Below are positions 36,969 to 46,959 of a stretch of DNA of 64,000 nucleotides, piece after piece. The notes under the pieces were generated by a model. That model was not told where the DNA came from and did no database searches. It saw nothing but the letters and a program-made list of their open reading frames with translations. How positions within the stretch are numbered: position 1 is the first letter of the stretch; every line of letters begins with the position of its first letter. Source of the stretch: Pedobacter sp. HDW13 (lineage in GTDB: Bacteria > Bacteroidota > Bacteroidia > Sphingobacteriales > Sphingobacteriaceae); NCBI RefSeq assembly GCF_011303555.1, contig NZ_CP049868.1, forward strand, positions 4,340,001-4,404,000, written 5' to 3'. A program made the translations under genes and the position numbers.

Positions 36969-38915
36969 ATGAAAATTAATCATTTCACTATATCATGCGC
37001 TGCAGCTTTATTATTAAGCCTGGCAGCTTGTAAAAAATATGGTTACGATATACCAGATGGCTATCCTGATGATTCTCAGAATGTAGCAGCAGGTAAAATT
37101 GATACCAATATGAAGATAATCGATAAATCGATGTATGCAAAAGCAAGGGTGTTCCCGGGGCTGGTTGATCAATCAGAGCCTCGTGTTCAAAATGCCAAGT
37201 TTACCTTAGATTTAAATTTTACCGATCAAACCGCCGATAATTTGCGTATACAGGTAGCGCCTGAGCCACAATACAGTACAGGATATTATGCCGCACCTGG
37301 CGAACTGGTTAAAATCGATGTTCCGGCAGGTATTGAAGGTTTAACCGTTCAGGTAGGCGGGCACACCGATAATCTTTCTGGTAAGTCTCCCTTATTGCGC
37401 GATCCGGTTATTTACATGCGCCAGCAACTGTATGCTGGTGCAAACTATGTACGTAATTTATATGGTGGTACCATTTATATCCGTGCAGGCAGGGCCTATC
37501 CAAATCCGGTAGAGTTTACCATTACCAATGCCTGCGTTTCTCCCGATTTTATTCTCGGCCAAACAGTAGATGCAGATTGGGTAAATAAAGTAAAAGCTTC
37601 TCAGGTGCCTTGGTTAGAATTGCGTAGTAAACGCGTAATTTTCCTGGTGCCAAGAGATAAAATTGTAGCAACATTTAGCTCATCAGAGCCATATACTAAC
37701 CCAACAGTAGCATTGGGCAAGTGGAACGATGTATTCGATTTGGATTACAACGCCTGGATGGGTTTATCAGATAATGCAGCTGATGCAAAAGATAAAAGCC
37801 CGCAGGGGCCATGGCGAGGAATATTGGATATTCAGCTATCGGCAGGTTACGGCCATAGTGGTTTCCCTTTTGTGGGTTTAAATGACAATGAATGGTTTAA
37901 AGGTTTTACAAGTCTAAAAAACATTACCACCAGTGCAGGTCAATGGGGTTCTTATCACGAGTTTGGGCACAACTGCCAGCAAACTAAAGTTTGGAGCTGG
38001 AGTACTTTAGGCGAAACCACCAACAACCTGTTCAGTTTTAAGGTTGCCAATAGGATAGGAGCCGATTATAACATTTTGCACCCGGCAGTTTCAAGCGGTT
38101 TCCCTCAGGCCATTACTTACGCTACTGGTACAGGAACCAAAAATTTTGATGCAGATGCGGCAATGAATGATCCGTTTAAACGAATGACACCGTTTGTTCA
38201 GATCTTTGAAAAATATGGTTATGGTGCAATGACTTATTTGTATTCGCAAGCCCGCCATGCTGATCGCCTCAATAACAGCGATATTACCATGCATAATTTT
38301 GTGTATGAAAAACTTTCTGATTATACGCAAACAGATTTAGGTACATTCTTCGATGCCTGGGGCATTTTAATCAGCCCAAGCGTTAGGGATAAGGTATTGG
38401 CTAAATATCCTGAATTAACCACTCAGTTATGGACCTATAATCCATTAAATAAAACAGGTGGTACTGGAGTTATACCTGTTCAAACTTACCCTTATATTTT
38501 GGCAATTTCTTCAGCACAATCTGGAGATGGTGATCCAAAGTTTTTAGTCGATGGTGTAATCTCAAATGCCTCTTACTGGCATTCGCAGTATTCTCCAACT
38601 CCAACAGCTGCTCAAACTTTTCCAATATCAATTGTAATTAAAGCAGCAAAATTACCGATTAGTATTAAGGGGGTTACTTTTGCCCAAAGACAGAACAATA
38701 GCGGCGCATATGCTAAAGATGTAGAAATTTTTACCAGCACCGATGGTACAACTTACACTTCAGTAGGTACTACTACGCTACCTCAAAGTACCGCTAAATA
38801 CGACTATAATTTCTCTGCAGGTAATGTAACTGCCCGTTATGTAAGAGTGGTAATTAAAAATGGTGCAAATGCAACGTACACCAACCTGTCTGAATGTAAT
38901 ATCATTAAACCTTAA
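36969..38915 (+). CDS. M60-family metallopeptidase lipoprotein with C-terminal F5/8 type C domain
   Basis: A lipoprotein of about 648 residues (lipobox LSLAACKK). An N-terminal beta domain (about 60-185) precedes the M60/enhancin-like peptidase domain. This carries the zinc motif HEFGH (330-334) and the downstream glutamate in LGETTNNLFS. The last 130 residues form an F5/8 type C (CBM32-like) module (PKFLVDGVISNASYWHSQYSP to ARYVRVVIKNG). M60 peptidases of known function cleave mucin-like O-glycoproteins. The ATG at 36969 is preferred to an upstream TTG. It lies between the two LamG/phosphatase-like genes and probably acts at the cell surface on glycoprotein. Confidence 0.87.
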   Translation: MKINHFTISCAAALLLSLAACKKYGYDIPDGYPDDSQNVAAGKIDTNMKIIDKSMYAKARVFPGLVDQSEPRVQNAKFTLDLNFTDQTADNLRIQVAPEPQYSTGYYAAPGELVKIDVPAGIEGLTVQVGGHTDNLSGKSPLLRDPVIYMRQQLYAGANYVRNLYGGTIYIRAGRAYPNPVEFTITNACVSPDFILGQTVDADWVNKVKASQVPWLELRSKRVIFLVPRDKIVATFSSSEPYTNPTVALGKWNDVFDLDYNAWMGLSDNAADAKDKSPQGPWRGILDIQLSAGYGHSGFPFVGLNDNEWFKGFTSLKNITTSAGQWGSYHEFGHNCQQTKVWSWSTLGETTNNLFSFKVANRIGADYNILHPAVSSGFPQAITYATGTGTKNFDADAAMNDPFKRMTPFVQIFEKYGYGAMTYLYSQARHADRLNNSDITMHNFVYEKLSDYTQTDLGTFFDAWGILISPSVRDKVLAKYPELTTQLWTYNPLNKTGGTGVIPVQTYPYILAISSAQSGDGDPKFLVDGVISNASYWHSQYSPTPTAAQTFPISIVIKAAKLPISIKGVTFAQRQNNSGAYAKDVEIFTSTDGTTYTSVGTTTLPQSTAKYDYNFSAGNVTARYVRVVIKNGANATYTNLSECNIIKP

Positions 38916-38927
38916 TGTTTGCGAATT

Positions 38928-40628
38928 ATGAAATTTAACAATAAAATATATAACATACTTTTAGGCGTTTGTGCAATAGGCATTTTAGGCTATACGGGTT
39001 GTAAAAAATACGATAACCCTCCTCCGATATATGAAGAACTAAAACCCCTTAATAGTGTTCAGAGAAAGGTAATCTTAATCAGTATTGATGGGGTTACAGG
39101 TAGCGAATTAAAGGCTATTAATGCGCCCAATCTTGCTGAACTGCAAAAAACATCTAAGTATTCTTTCGAGGTGCAAAAAAGTGGCGTTGGTAACGACGTA
39201 GCTTCGTGGGTAACCATGGTAACAGGGGTAAGTTTTGCTAAGCATTCTATAGGAACCGATAATTTCGAAAGAATACAAGATCCTAATGGCGATGATCATG
39301 CGGAAATTAAATCGTATAGAAATGTTCTGGATTACATTACCCAGTATAAGGCTACAAAAACCGCAGTTATTACACCTTGGGATAATTTGCGTAAATATTT
39401 AAGAAATGCTGATTTTTCTCCTGTGGTAAGCACCGATTTAGCTGTTAAGGATAGTACTATTAATGTTTTAACTAAACAGGATGGTGTTGGTGCAGTTATG
39501 GTTCACTTCAGAGATGCAGAAACGGCAGGAGGCAATGGTGGCTTTGTGGCAAGTAATGCCAATTATAAAAATGCCATTTTAAAATCTGATGAATATGTGG
39601 GTAATATCATAACTGCTTTAAAAGCAAGAAAAAACTATGCAAAGGAAGATTGGTTGATTATTCTTACTACAAATCATGGTGGTAGTAGTGTAAATCCGCA
39701 GTCGGGATTTTTGATCGCTTCGAATAAAAATTTTAAACAAGAAGAGATAAAGAAAAGAGGATTTAACACACCATTGTTTAACAGTACCAGTATAGGTGCA
39801 CAGGTTAATAATGATAATGGTTTATATGATTCTGGATCGAATAAGGATTTCACTGTTCAGATGCAAGCTAAATTTAACAGCGAGAATTATTATGTAGGTT
39901 TCTTATCAAAAAGTACCCTCATTAGCGGTAGTACACAAACTGGATGGATGTGGTTTCAAACCGATTCAAAAAAGTGGAATGTTTCTTTTGGAGGTACAAA
40001 TAACGGTTCAGGTACTGGTAGGCAAGAGGTTAATGGAGGAGGTATAGTTTTCGATGGTGCATGGCATACTTTAACCATGACGGTTAAATATATTAATACC
40101 ACCACCAGAACGGTTACGTTGTATACGGATGGAGCACAGAACGCAAGTATAAATATCAGTGCTCATAAAAGTTTATCGACTTCTGAAAAGTTAACCCTGG
40201 GTTATAAACAGTTTTCGGGCGGTACCGGTTTAAGTTTTCAGGGAGCAGAGTTAGCTTATTTCAATGTCGCGTTAGATGCAGCAACGGTTCAGGCAAATGT
40301 GGCCTTAAAAGACATTACCAAACACCCGAACTATAGCAATTTAATTGGCTATTGGCAAAATAACGAAGGAACGGATGCTTACCTGGCAAATAAAGCACCA
40401 GGAGGCTACGACATGGCGCTTTACGGGCCGTTTACCTGGAAAGCCATGGGAACAGATGTACCACCATCGGTAACGCCTGATGCAAATGCAGCAGGTAAAT
40501 CCATAGCACTTACACCGGCAACTGTTAGTGCAAATATGTTGTACTGGATGAACATTAAAATCTTGGCAGATTTTGGCATTGATGGTAATCCTTTCTTAAA
40601 TCAGTATGAAATAGAATTCTTAAAATAG
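38928..40628 (+). CDS. Lipoprotein with partly degenerate phosphatase-like domain and LamG domain, second copy
   Basis: A lipoprotein of about 566 residues (ILGYTGCKK). It is a paralogue of the protein at 35196. The phosphatase-like domain keeps more of the expected sites: D54 in ILISIDGVTGS, T96 in ASWVTMVTG, D196 in HFRDAETAGG and H250 in TTNHGGSS. The usual DH is NH here, and the Asp-x-x-Gly-His word is not intact. The second half is a LamG domain (DFTVQMQAKFNSENYYVGFLSK, then DGAWHTLTMTVKYINTTTRTVTLYTDG). The ATG at 38928 is used instead of an upstream TTG. It is the last gene before a terminator. Activity is uncertain. Confidence 0.72.
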   Translation: MKFNNKIYNILLGVCAIGILGYTGCKKYDNPPPIYEELKPLNSVQRKVILISIDGVTGSELKAINAPNLAELQKTSKYSFEVQKSGVGNDVASWVTMVTGVSFAKHSIGTDNFERIQDPNGDDHAEIKSYRNVLDYITQYKATKTAVITPWDNLRKYLRNADFSPVVSTDLAVKDSTINVLTKQDGVGAVMVHFRDAETAGGNGGFVASNANYKNAILKSDEYVGNIITALKARKNYAKEDWLIILTTNHGGSSVNPQSGFLIASNKNFKQEEIKKRGFNTPLFNSTSIGAQVNNDNGLYDSGSNKDFTVQMQAKFNSENYYVGFLSKSTLISGSTQTGWMWFQTDSKKWNVSFGGTNNGSGTGRQEVNGGGIVFDGAWHTLTMTVKYINTTTRTVTLYTDGAQNASINISAHKSLSTSEKLTLGYKQFSGGTGLSFQGAELAYFNVALDAATVQANVALKDITKHPNYSNLIGYWQNNEGTDAYLANKAPGGYDMALYGPFTWKAMGTDVPPSVTPDANAAGKSIALTPATVSANMLYWMNIKILADFGIDGNPFLNQYEIEFLK

Positions 40629-40646
40629 TAGTTAGTTTAGTTAGTG

Positions 40647-40683
40647 AAACCCTTGCCTCCGGAGGAGGCAAAGGGTTTTTTCT
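40647..40683 (+). terminator. Intrinsic terminator after the SusCD operon
   Basis: AAACCCTTGCCTCC pairs with GGAGGCAAAGGGTTT (one bulged base), and six T residues follow (40676-40681). It marks the end of the 21626-40628 transcription unit, before the LacI-type site at 40783 that begins the next one. Confidence 0.85.
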
Positions 40684-40782
40684 GTTTAAAGGGATTTTAT
40701 AAGCGCATTAATAGTATAATTTCTACACCTTAGTACTAATCAATTCCAAATAACGTAACCGTTCAGTAACATATTTAAAACT

Positions 40783-40796
40783 CAAACGTTTGCGCT
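40783..40796 (+). promoter_or_regulatory. LacI-type operator, site 3 (upstream of GH2 gene)
   Basis: CAAACGTTTG followed by CGCTAAAA repeats the core and 3' flank of the two sites before the first susC. It lies 76 bases before the GH2 start, consistent with joint control of transport and hydrolase genes. Confidence 0.6.
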
Positions 40797-40867
40797 AAAA
40801 TATGCTTACCATAATCACCCAATCATCCGTAATTTGGATGCACAAAACCTAATATTATACACACACA

Positions 40868-43800
40868 ATGAAGAGAAAATTAACCATTTTATTTACCTCA
40901 TTATGGGTAGCCGGTCAAGTTGGTGCACAACAACTGCCAGCCGAGCTGCAAACACCTGAAGTGGTTTCGGTAAACCGTTTGCCTATGCGGGCCTCGGCCT
41001 TTGCTTTCGAAAGCCAGGAGCTTGCCGCTAAAAGAGCTAAAGAAAAATCAGCCTACTTTTTATCCTTAAACGGAACCTGGAAATTTAACTGGGTAAAAGA
41101 CCCACGTAAACGACCAACAGATTTTTATAAGGTAGATTTCGACGATAAGGGATGGGATAACTTTAAAGTACCTGCAAACTGGGAAGTAAACGGTTACGGG
41201 CTACCTATTTATGTGAATCAGCCATACGAGTTTGCCGGTAGGCAGCTTACAGGTAACCGCATGAATCCGCCTTTCGATATCCCGGAAGACAACAATCCGG
41301 TAGGTTCATACCGCAGAAAAATCAATATCCCGGCTAATTGGGGCGATAAGCAGGTATTTATCAGCTTAGGAGCAGTTAAATCGGCCTTTTATATTTGGGT
41401 AAATGGCAAAAAAGTAGGTTACAGCGAAGATAGCAAGCTGGCAGCCGAATTTGATATCACCAAGTACGTAAAACCAGGCGAAAATACAATTGCCCTGCAG
41501 GTGTACAGGTGGAGCGACGGCAGTTATTTAGAGTGTCAGGATATGTGGCGCATCTCCGGTATCGAGCGTGAAGTGTATCTGTATGCTACCCCGAAACTGG
41601 ATATCCGTGATTTTAAAGTATCAGGTACGCTCGATGCAAGCTATACCAACGGACTGCTGAATGTTGATTTAGCCGTTCAGAATTATAAAATAGATCAACG
41701 CACCAACCACAGCCGACCTGATAGTTTTTATGTAGCACTCGATCTGGTAGATGCCAAAGGAAATAACGTGTGGAAAGAAGCGGCCAAACTGCAAAAAGTA
41801 TTGGGTAACTATAAAACCGATCTTAATTTCAAGGCACAGATTAACAATGTTAAAAACTGGTCGGCAGAAGTACCTTATCTATATACCTTATACATCACTT
41901 TAAAAGATAAAAACGATAAAGTAATCGAAGTAATTCCACAGCGTGTGGGCTTCCGTTCGGTAGAAATTAAGGGCAGCGATTTACTGGTTAATGGTAAGCG
42001 TGTATTTTTAAAAGGCGTAAACAGGCACGAGCACAATGCCACTCAGGGCCATACTTTAACCCATGCCGATATGGAAAAGGATATGGAAATGATGAAAAAG
42101 CTGAATGTAAATGCCGTGCGTCATTCACATTACCCGCCCGATCCCTATTGGATGGAACTTTGCGATGAATATGGTTTGTACGTAATTGATGAAGCCAATA
42201 TCGAATCGCATGGCCGTTATTACAGTCTGGAAACAACTTTTGCCAACGATAAACAATGGCGCGTTCCACACCTGGAGCGCATTACCCGCATGTACGAGCG
42301 CGATAAAAACCATGCTTCGGTTATTACCTGGTCGTTAGGTAACGAAGCGGGTAATGGCGTTAACTTTTACGAAGCTTATGAGTGGTTAAAAGCCAAAGAC
42401 TTCCGTCCGGTGCAGTACGAAAGGGCCGAAAATGATTTCAATACCGATATGATTGTACCGCAATATCCTTCGCCAAATTACCTGCCCCGTTATTCGAAAC
42501 AGGAAAAAGAAACCCGTCCGTTTATCATGAGCGAATACGCACATATCATGGGCAACAGTTTGGGTAATTTTAAAGAGTATTGGGATGCCATCGAAAACAA
42601 TCCAAAATTACAGGGTGGTTTTGTATGGGAATGGATCGATCAGGCCATCGATACCGTAAAAAACGGTAAGCGTATTATGGCTTACGGTGGCGATTTTCCT
42701 TTGAGTGGCCCGGTTGATGAAAACTTTAGCGATAACGATTTTTGTGTTAAAGGCGTGGTTACGGCTTATCGCGGAATGACTCCAATGGCTGTTGAACTTA
42801 AAAAAGTACATCAGTACATTAAGACAACTTTTAATGGTACCAATCAGATAAATGTAAATAACAGTTATTTCTTTAAAGATATTAGCAATGTGCAGCTAAA
42901 CTGGGAGTTGGTAGAAGATGGCAAAGTAGTGCAAACCGGTGTGGTAAATAACCTGAATGTTGGTCCGCGCCAAAGCCAAACACTAACCATTCCATTTAAT
43001 ACGAAGTATGCAAGCGGTAAAGAATATTTCTTAAATGTGCGTTACCGCTTAAAAACAGCCGAGCCATTTTTAGAAAAGGGTTATGAAATTGCTTACGAGC
43101 AGATTGCTTTGGCAGGAACACCGAAGGCTAATACCTACGCTGCTGGTAAAAAAGCTTTAAAGGTTGAGCAAACTGCCGATCGCGCAATTGTTAAAGGCGG
43201 TGATTTTACCATTACTTTCGATCTTAAAAAAGGAACTTTAATCAGTTACCTCTCTAAAGGTCGTGAGTTGTTGGCCGCTGGCCCACAGCCGGGCTTTTAC
43301 CGTGCGCCAACCGATAATGATATTGGTGCAGGTTTAAATACCAGGTTAAGGATGTGGCGCAATGTGTATCAGGATAATGATGCCGCCAATATCAAATCTA
43401 CTGTAAATTCAACTGCCGATGGCTTTACACTAACCGTTAATTCATCGCTGTTAAAAGGCGATGCCGAAACCACTCAGCAATTTACTGTTCTGGCTGATGG
43501 TACCGTTAAAGTTGATAACCAATTTAAAGCAGTAACAGGCAATTACAAAAGTTTAATGCGTATCGGTAACGATTTGCAGTTGAAAAACGAATACAGCAAT
43601 ATTCAATGGTATGGCCGTGGTCCGAGCGAAAATTATGTTGATAGAAAAACGGCTTCCTTAATCGGAACCTATAAATCAACCGTTGCCGATCAGTATTTCC
43701 CCTATGCCCGTCCGCAGGAGAGTGGTAATAAAACTGAAGTGCGCTGGGTAAATTTCACCGATAAAGCCGGTAAAGGTTTACGCTTCGAATTTGCCGATCA

Positions 43801-44032
43801 GTTATTGAGCTTTAATGCACTGCCTTACGCAGTTGAAGATTTAGATCCTGAGGCAGAGAAAAAACAATACCACTCAGGCGAACTGGTAAAGCGTAATCAG
43901 ATTTATGTACACATGGATTTACAGCAACTGGGTGTACAGGGAATTGATAGCTGGGGCTCTATGCCATTAATCCAGTATCAGATTCCTTTCAAAGATTACA
44001 ATTACAGCTATTACATTAAACCTATTAAGTGA
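40868..44032 (+). CDS. GH2-family beta-galactosidase (large LacZ-type)
   Basis: A 1054-residue glycoside hydrolase with a signal peptide (MKRKLTILFTSLWVAGQVGAQ), so it is probably periplasmic. The order is sugar-binding domain (SLNGTWKFNWVKDP ... VPANWEVNGYGLPIY), immunoglobulin-like domain, TIM barrel and a C-terminal LacZ small-chain-like domain (GFYRAPTDNDIGAG, then WYGRGPSENYVDRK). The acid/base is E493 in SLGNEAGNG and the nucleophile is E556 in IMSEYAHIMGNSLGNF. It should remove terminal beta-linked galactose from imported oligosaccharides. It is the first gene of the second transcription unit, preceded by a LacI-type site, with GH27 and M60 genes following. Confidence 0.94.
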   Translation: MKRKLTILFTSLWVAGQVGAQQLPAELQTPEVVSVNRLPMRASAFAFESQELAAKRAKEKSAYFLSLNGTWKFNWVKDPRKRPTDFYKVDFDDKGWDNFKVPANWEVNGYGLPIYVNQPYEFAGRQLTGNRMNPPFDIPEDNNPVGSYRRKINIPANWGDKQVFISLGAVKSAFYIWVNGKKVGYSEDSKLAAEFDITKYVKPGENTIALQVYRWSDGSYLECQDMWRISGIEREVYLYATPKLDIRDFKVSGTLDASYTNGLLNVDLAVQNYKIDQRTNHSRPDSFYVALDLVDAKGNNVWKEAAKLQKVLGNYKTDLNFKAQINNVKNWSAEVPYLYTLYITLKDKNDKVIEVIPQRVGFRSVEIKGSDLLVNGKRVFLKGVNRHEHNATQGHTLTHADMEKDMEMMKKLNVNAVRHSHYPPDPYWMELCDEYGLYVIDEANIESHGRYYSLETTFANDKQWRVPHLERITRMYERDKNHASVITWSLGNEAGNGVNFYEAYEWLKAKDFRPVQYERAENDFNTDMIVPQYPSPNYLPRYSKQEKETRPFIMSEYAHIMGNSLGNFKEYWDAIENNPKLQGGFVWEWIDQAIDTVKNGKRIMAYGGDFPLSGPVDENFSDNDFCVKGVVTAYRGMTPMAVELKKVHQYIKTTFNGTNQINVNNSYFFKDISNVQLNWELVEDGKVVQTGVVNNLNVGPRQSQTLTIPFNTKYASGKEYFLNVRYRLKTAEPFLEKGYEIAYEQIALAGTPKANTYAAGKKALKVEQTADRAIVKGGDFTITFDLKKGTLISYLSKGRELLAAGPQPGFYRAPTDNDIGAGLNTRLRMWRNVYQDNDAANIKSTVNSTADGFTLTVNSSLLKGDAETTQQFTVLADGTVKVDNQFKAVTGNYKSLMRIGNDLQLKNEYSNIQWYGRGPSENYVDRKTASLIGTYKSTVADQYFPYARPQESGNKTEVRWVNFTDKAGKGLRFEFADQLLSFNALPYAVEDLDPEAEKKQYHSGELVKRNQIYVHMDLQQLGVQGIDSWGSMPLIQYQIPFKDYNYSYYIKPIK

Positions 44033-44040
44033 CATAGATG

Positions 44041-44113
44041 GTCGTCATTCCCAATTTGATTGGGAATCTTAAAACATTAGTATTAAGATTCCTACCTGTG
44101 TGAGAATGACGAC
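44041..44113. repeat. REP-like inverted repeat (CGTCATTCCCAA family), copy 1
   Basis: The outer arms GTCGTCATTC and GAATGACGAC enclose an inner hairpin CCCAATTTGATTGGG and an AATCTT/AAGATT pair. It lies within the GH2-GH27 gap. A second copy with the same arms is at 58628-58713. Confidence 0.75.
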
Positions 44114-44157
44114 TGTTCTTTTTTAATGAAATGAAGAACGCGGTATCCAAAGAAAAT

Positions 44158-45360
44158 ATGAGATTTATCAAAATCTGTTTTACCTTATTGTTATTTGTCC
44201 AAATCAGCTTTGCACAAGAAACAAAATTAGCAGCAACGCCACCTATGGGCTGGATGAGCTGGAATATCATGTCAGAAAATCCGAACGAAAAAGATATTAA
44301 AGAAATGGCCGATGCGATGGTAACCAGCGGAATGGTTAAAGCAGGTTATCAATATATCTTTTTAGATGATTGCTGGCAGGGCGGTCGCGATAATAAAAAC
44401 AACATCATAGCCGATGCTAAGAAATTCCCATCAGGCATTAAAGCGCTGGCCGATTATCTGCACGATAAAGGGATGAAACTCGGCATTTATTCAGATGCCG
44501 CTCCTTTAACCTGTGGTGGTTATACTGCCAGTTTAAATTTCGAAGACCAGGATGCCAAAACCTTTGCATCGTGGGGAATCGATTACCTGAAATACGACTA
44601 TTGCAACGCACCAGAGGATGTAGAAACCGCGAAGAAGCGTTATGGTAAAATCGCCCAGGCCTTACGCAAATCGGGCAGGGATATCGTATTGGGCATTTGC
44701 GAATGGGGCCCACGCGAACCCTGGAACTGGGGCGCACAAGTTGGCGGCCAAAGCTGGCGTACCACTTTCGATATCAGGGATAAATGGCTGGATACCGAAG
44801 GTAAAGGCGGTGTGGGGATTTATAACGTGGTTGATAAAATGGCAGGATTGGCCAGCTTTTCAGGTCCGGGTAAGTGGAACGATGGCGATATGCTTGTAGC
44901 TGGTTTGCATGGCACCAAAGGGCCTTCTTCTGCTTTTAATGGCGTGGGTTGCACAAAGGCTGAGTACCAGAGCCAGATGAGTTTATACAGCATGCTTAAC
45001 TCGCCACTGTATGCCAGTTGCGATATCCGCAAAATGGACGATGAAGCGAAAGCCATTTTTACCAATGCCGAAGTTATTGCCTTAAACCAGGATGCTTTGG
45101 GCAAACAGGCCGAACGTAAAATTAAAACCGATACCTGGGATATTTTTGTACGACCTCTGGCCAATGGCGATTTCGCCATCGCTATTTTAAACAAATCAGC
45201 CTCAACACAAAATGCCAAAGTAAACTTTGCAGAACTGGGCCTGGCTAATAAATATGAGATTAAGGATTTGTGGCAACACAAAATTATTGGCAAAAATAAC
45301 AAGTGGACAGGTGAAGTAACTGCTCACGAAACCAAAGTTTTCCGCTTGAAAAAAGTATAA
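44158..45360 (+). CDS. GH27-family alpha-galactosidase
   Basis: About 400 residues with a signal peptide (MRFIKICFTLLLFVQISFA). The GH27 barrel starts ATPPMGWMSWN and YQYIFLDDCWQGG. The nucleophile is D147 in YLKYDYC, and the acid/base aspartate lies in GPGKWNDGDML. The C-terminal all-beta domain is of normal length. It cleaves terminal alpha-galactose; alpha-N-acetylgalactosaminidase activity also occurs in GH27 and cannot be excluded. An ATG 27 bases upstream (44131) is possible, but 44158 gives a proper signal peptide. It follows the GH2 gene across a REP-like repeat and precedes an M60 gene. Confidence 0.93.
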   Translation: MRFIKICFTLLLFVQISFAQETKLAATPPMGWMSWNIMSENPNEKDIKEMADAMVTSGMVKAGYQYIFLDDCWQGGRDNKNNIIADAKKFPSGIKALADYLHDKGMKLGIYSDAAPLTCGGYTASLNFEDQDAKTFASWGIDYLKYDYCNAPEDVETAKKRYGKIAQALRKSGRDIVLGICEWGPREPWNWGAQVGGQSWRTTFDIRDKWLDTEGKGGVGIYNVVDKMAGLASFSGPGKWNDGDMLVAGLHGTKGPSSAFNGVGCTKAEYQSQMSLYSMLNSPLYASCDIRKMDDEAKAIFTNAEVIALNQDALGKQAERKIKTDTWDIFVRPLANGDFAIAILNKSASTQNAKVNFAELGLANKYEIKDLWQHKIIGKNNKWTGEVTAHETKVFRLKKV

Positions 45361-45398
45361 CCTACTTCAAAATACTAAACCATCCCAACTAAAACACA

Positions 45399-46922
45399 AT
45401 GAACCAAACACCAATCAAATCAGCATTAACACTCGCGCTTATGGCAGGTGGTTTAACTGCTTTTGCCCAGGATGTAGCTAAAGATCCGGCAACTATTGTT
45501 ATCTCGCCCGAGCATACACTTGCTAAAACTGATACAGAATTTAGGAAAGCCATAGCCAAATGGAGCGATGAAACATTAAAAAGCACCGATTATAAAAGCG
45601 TTAAAGCACAGCCCTCTGCTAATATTTTTCCAGGTGCCGTTAAAGAAGGCTTCCAGTTTATCAATAAAACAGTAAGCATCGAGCATAAAAAAATGGCCGA
45701 TAGTCTGGTCTCAATTGTATCAACCTTGGGTTATTCGGGTTACGATAATGCCACCATGTACAGCACGGGTTTATATGCCAAAGCCGGCGAATACATTGAA
45801 ATTGACGTGCCTAAAAATGCCGATGTAAGCGAACTTGAAGTGCAGATTGGCGCGCATAGCGACCGCCTGAATTATTGGGTTGCAGGCAAGGAAGATTGGC
45901 GCCGGATGCCGATTATTACCAAGAAACAAAAACTGGTAGTGGGCAAAAACAGGTTGGCTTCGCCTTTTGGCGGTTTAATTTACATTGATGTTAAACCGCA
46001 GGCTGCCAGCAGAAAAATTGATTTCAAAATTAGTCATGCGGTAGCGGCACCACTTTTTGTTTTAGGCAAAAGCACGCAAAGCGATTGGGAAAACCAGTTG
46101 AAGAACAATAAAGCGCCATGGGGAGAAATGGCTACTGAAAATGTAATTTTAACCCTGCCGGATAGTGTTTTGCAAACCATTAAAAAACCTGAAGAGGTGC
46201 TTAAACTGTGGGATCTGGTAGTATTGGGTGAGCTCGATCTGGCCAATATGCCTGCTCCGTTTTACCGCGCACAACGCATGGTTCCCGATGAGCATATTGG
46301 GGGAGGTTATATGCACAGTGGTTATCCGATCATGATTCACCATTCGCCTTCGAGGCACATGGTTTCTAACGAAATTATGGCCAACCCGGAGTTGCTGATG
46401 AAACCTAGTAAAGGTGGCGCAAACTGGGGCTTTTTTCACGAAATAGGGCATAACATGCAAAACTTAAACTGGGTTTTTGGCGGTACAACCGAAGTGAGCA
46501 ACAACTTCTTTTCGCTGTACATGTTCGATAGATTAATGGGCGGAAGAGACGATTCGCACACAGGTGTATCGAGTGCAAACACACAGAAAATGATGAAAAA
46601 ATATTTCGCAGAAGGAGCCAGCTACGAAAAATGGAAAAAAGATCCTTTCTTAGGTTTAATCATGTTTCGCCAGATGCAGGAAGGATTTGGCTGGGAGAGC
46701 TTTAAATCTTTCTTTAAAGAATATCAAAAAATCGGACCAGCTATAGGCGAACTTAACGATCAGCAGAAACGTGATTTATGGGTTAAAACCTATTCGAACA
46801 TCGTAAAACGCAACCTTGCGTCATTTTTTAATACCTGGGGAGTTGATATTAGTGAGCAAACCCAGAAAGAACTGGCAGCTTTGCCTGCCTGGAAACCTTT
46901 CAATTTTCCGCCGGTAAACTAA
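45399..46922 (+). CDS. M60-family metallopeptidase, exported
   Basis: A 507-residue protein with a signal peptide (SALTLALMAGGLTAFAQ) and no lipobox. The M60/enhancin-like domain has the zinc motif HEIGH (347-351) with the third ligand region GGTTEVSNNFFSLYMFDRL, and GGGYMHSGYPIMIHHSPSRHM upstream, like the paralogue at 36969. It lacks the F5/8 type C module. Characterised M60 enzymes cut near O-glycans in mucin-type proteins, so a periplasmic second-step glycopeptidase alongside GH2 and GH27 fits the context. It is 38 bases after GH27 in the same direction. Confidence 0.87.
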   Translation: MNQTPIKSALTLALMAGGLTAFAQDVAKDPATIVISPEHTLAKTDTEFRKAIAKWSDETLKSTDYKSVKAQPSANIFPGAVKEGFQFINKTVSIEHKKMADSLVSIVSTLGYSGYDNATMYSTGLYAKAGEYIEIDVPKNADVSELEVQIGAHSDRLNYWVAGKEDWRRMPIITKKQKLVVGKNRLASPFGGLIYIDVKPQAASRKIDFKISHAVAAPLFVLGKSTQSDWENQLKNNKAPWGEMATENVILTLPDSVLQTIKKPEEVLKLWDLVVLGELDLANMPAPFYRAQRMVPDEHIGGGYMHSGYPIMIHHSPSRHMVSNEIMANPELLMKPSKGGANWGFFHEIGHNMQNLNWVFGGTTEVSNNFFSLYMFDRLMGGRDDSHTGVSSANTQKMMKKYFAEGASYEKWKKDPFLGLIMFRQMQEGFGWESFKSFFKEYQKIGPAIGELNDQQKRDLWVKTYSNIVKRNLASFFNTWGVDISEQTQKELAALPAWKPFNFPPVN

Positions 46923-46959
46923 GTTTAAAAGCTATTCAATCAAAAATAAATTAACGGGT

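Noticed and set aside
44820..45302. Minus-strand ORF of 160 codons opposite the GH27 gene
   Set aside because: It is a shadow of a well-supported alpha-galactosidase with all catalytic motifs in frame.
46034..46460. Minus-strand ORFs of 70 and 103 codons inside the M60 gene
   Set aside because: Both are antisense shadows of a gene with signal peptide and zinc motif in frame.
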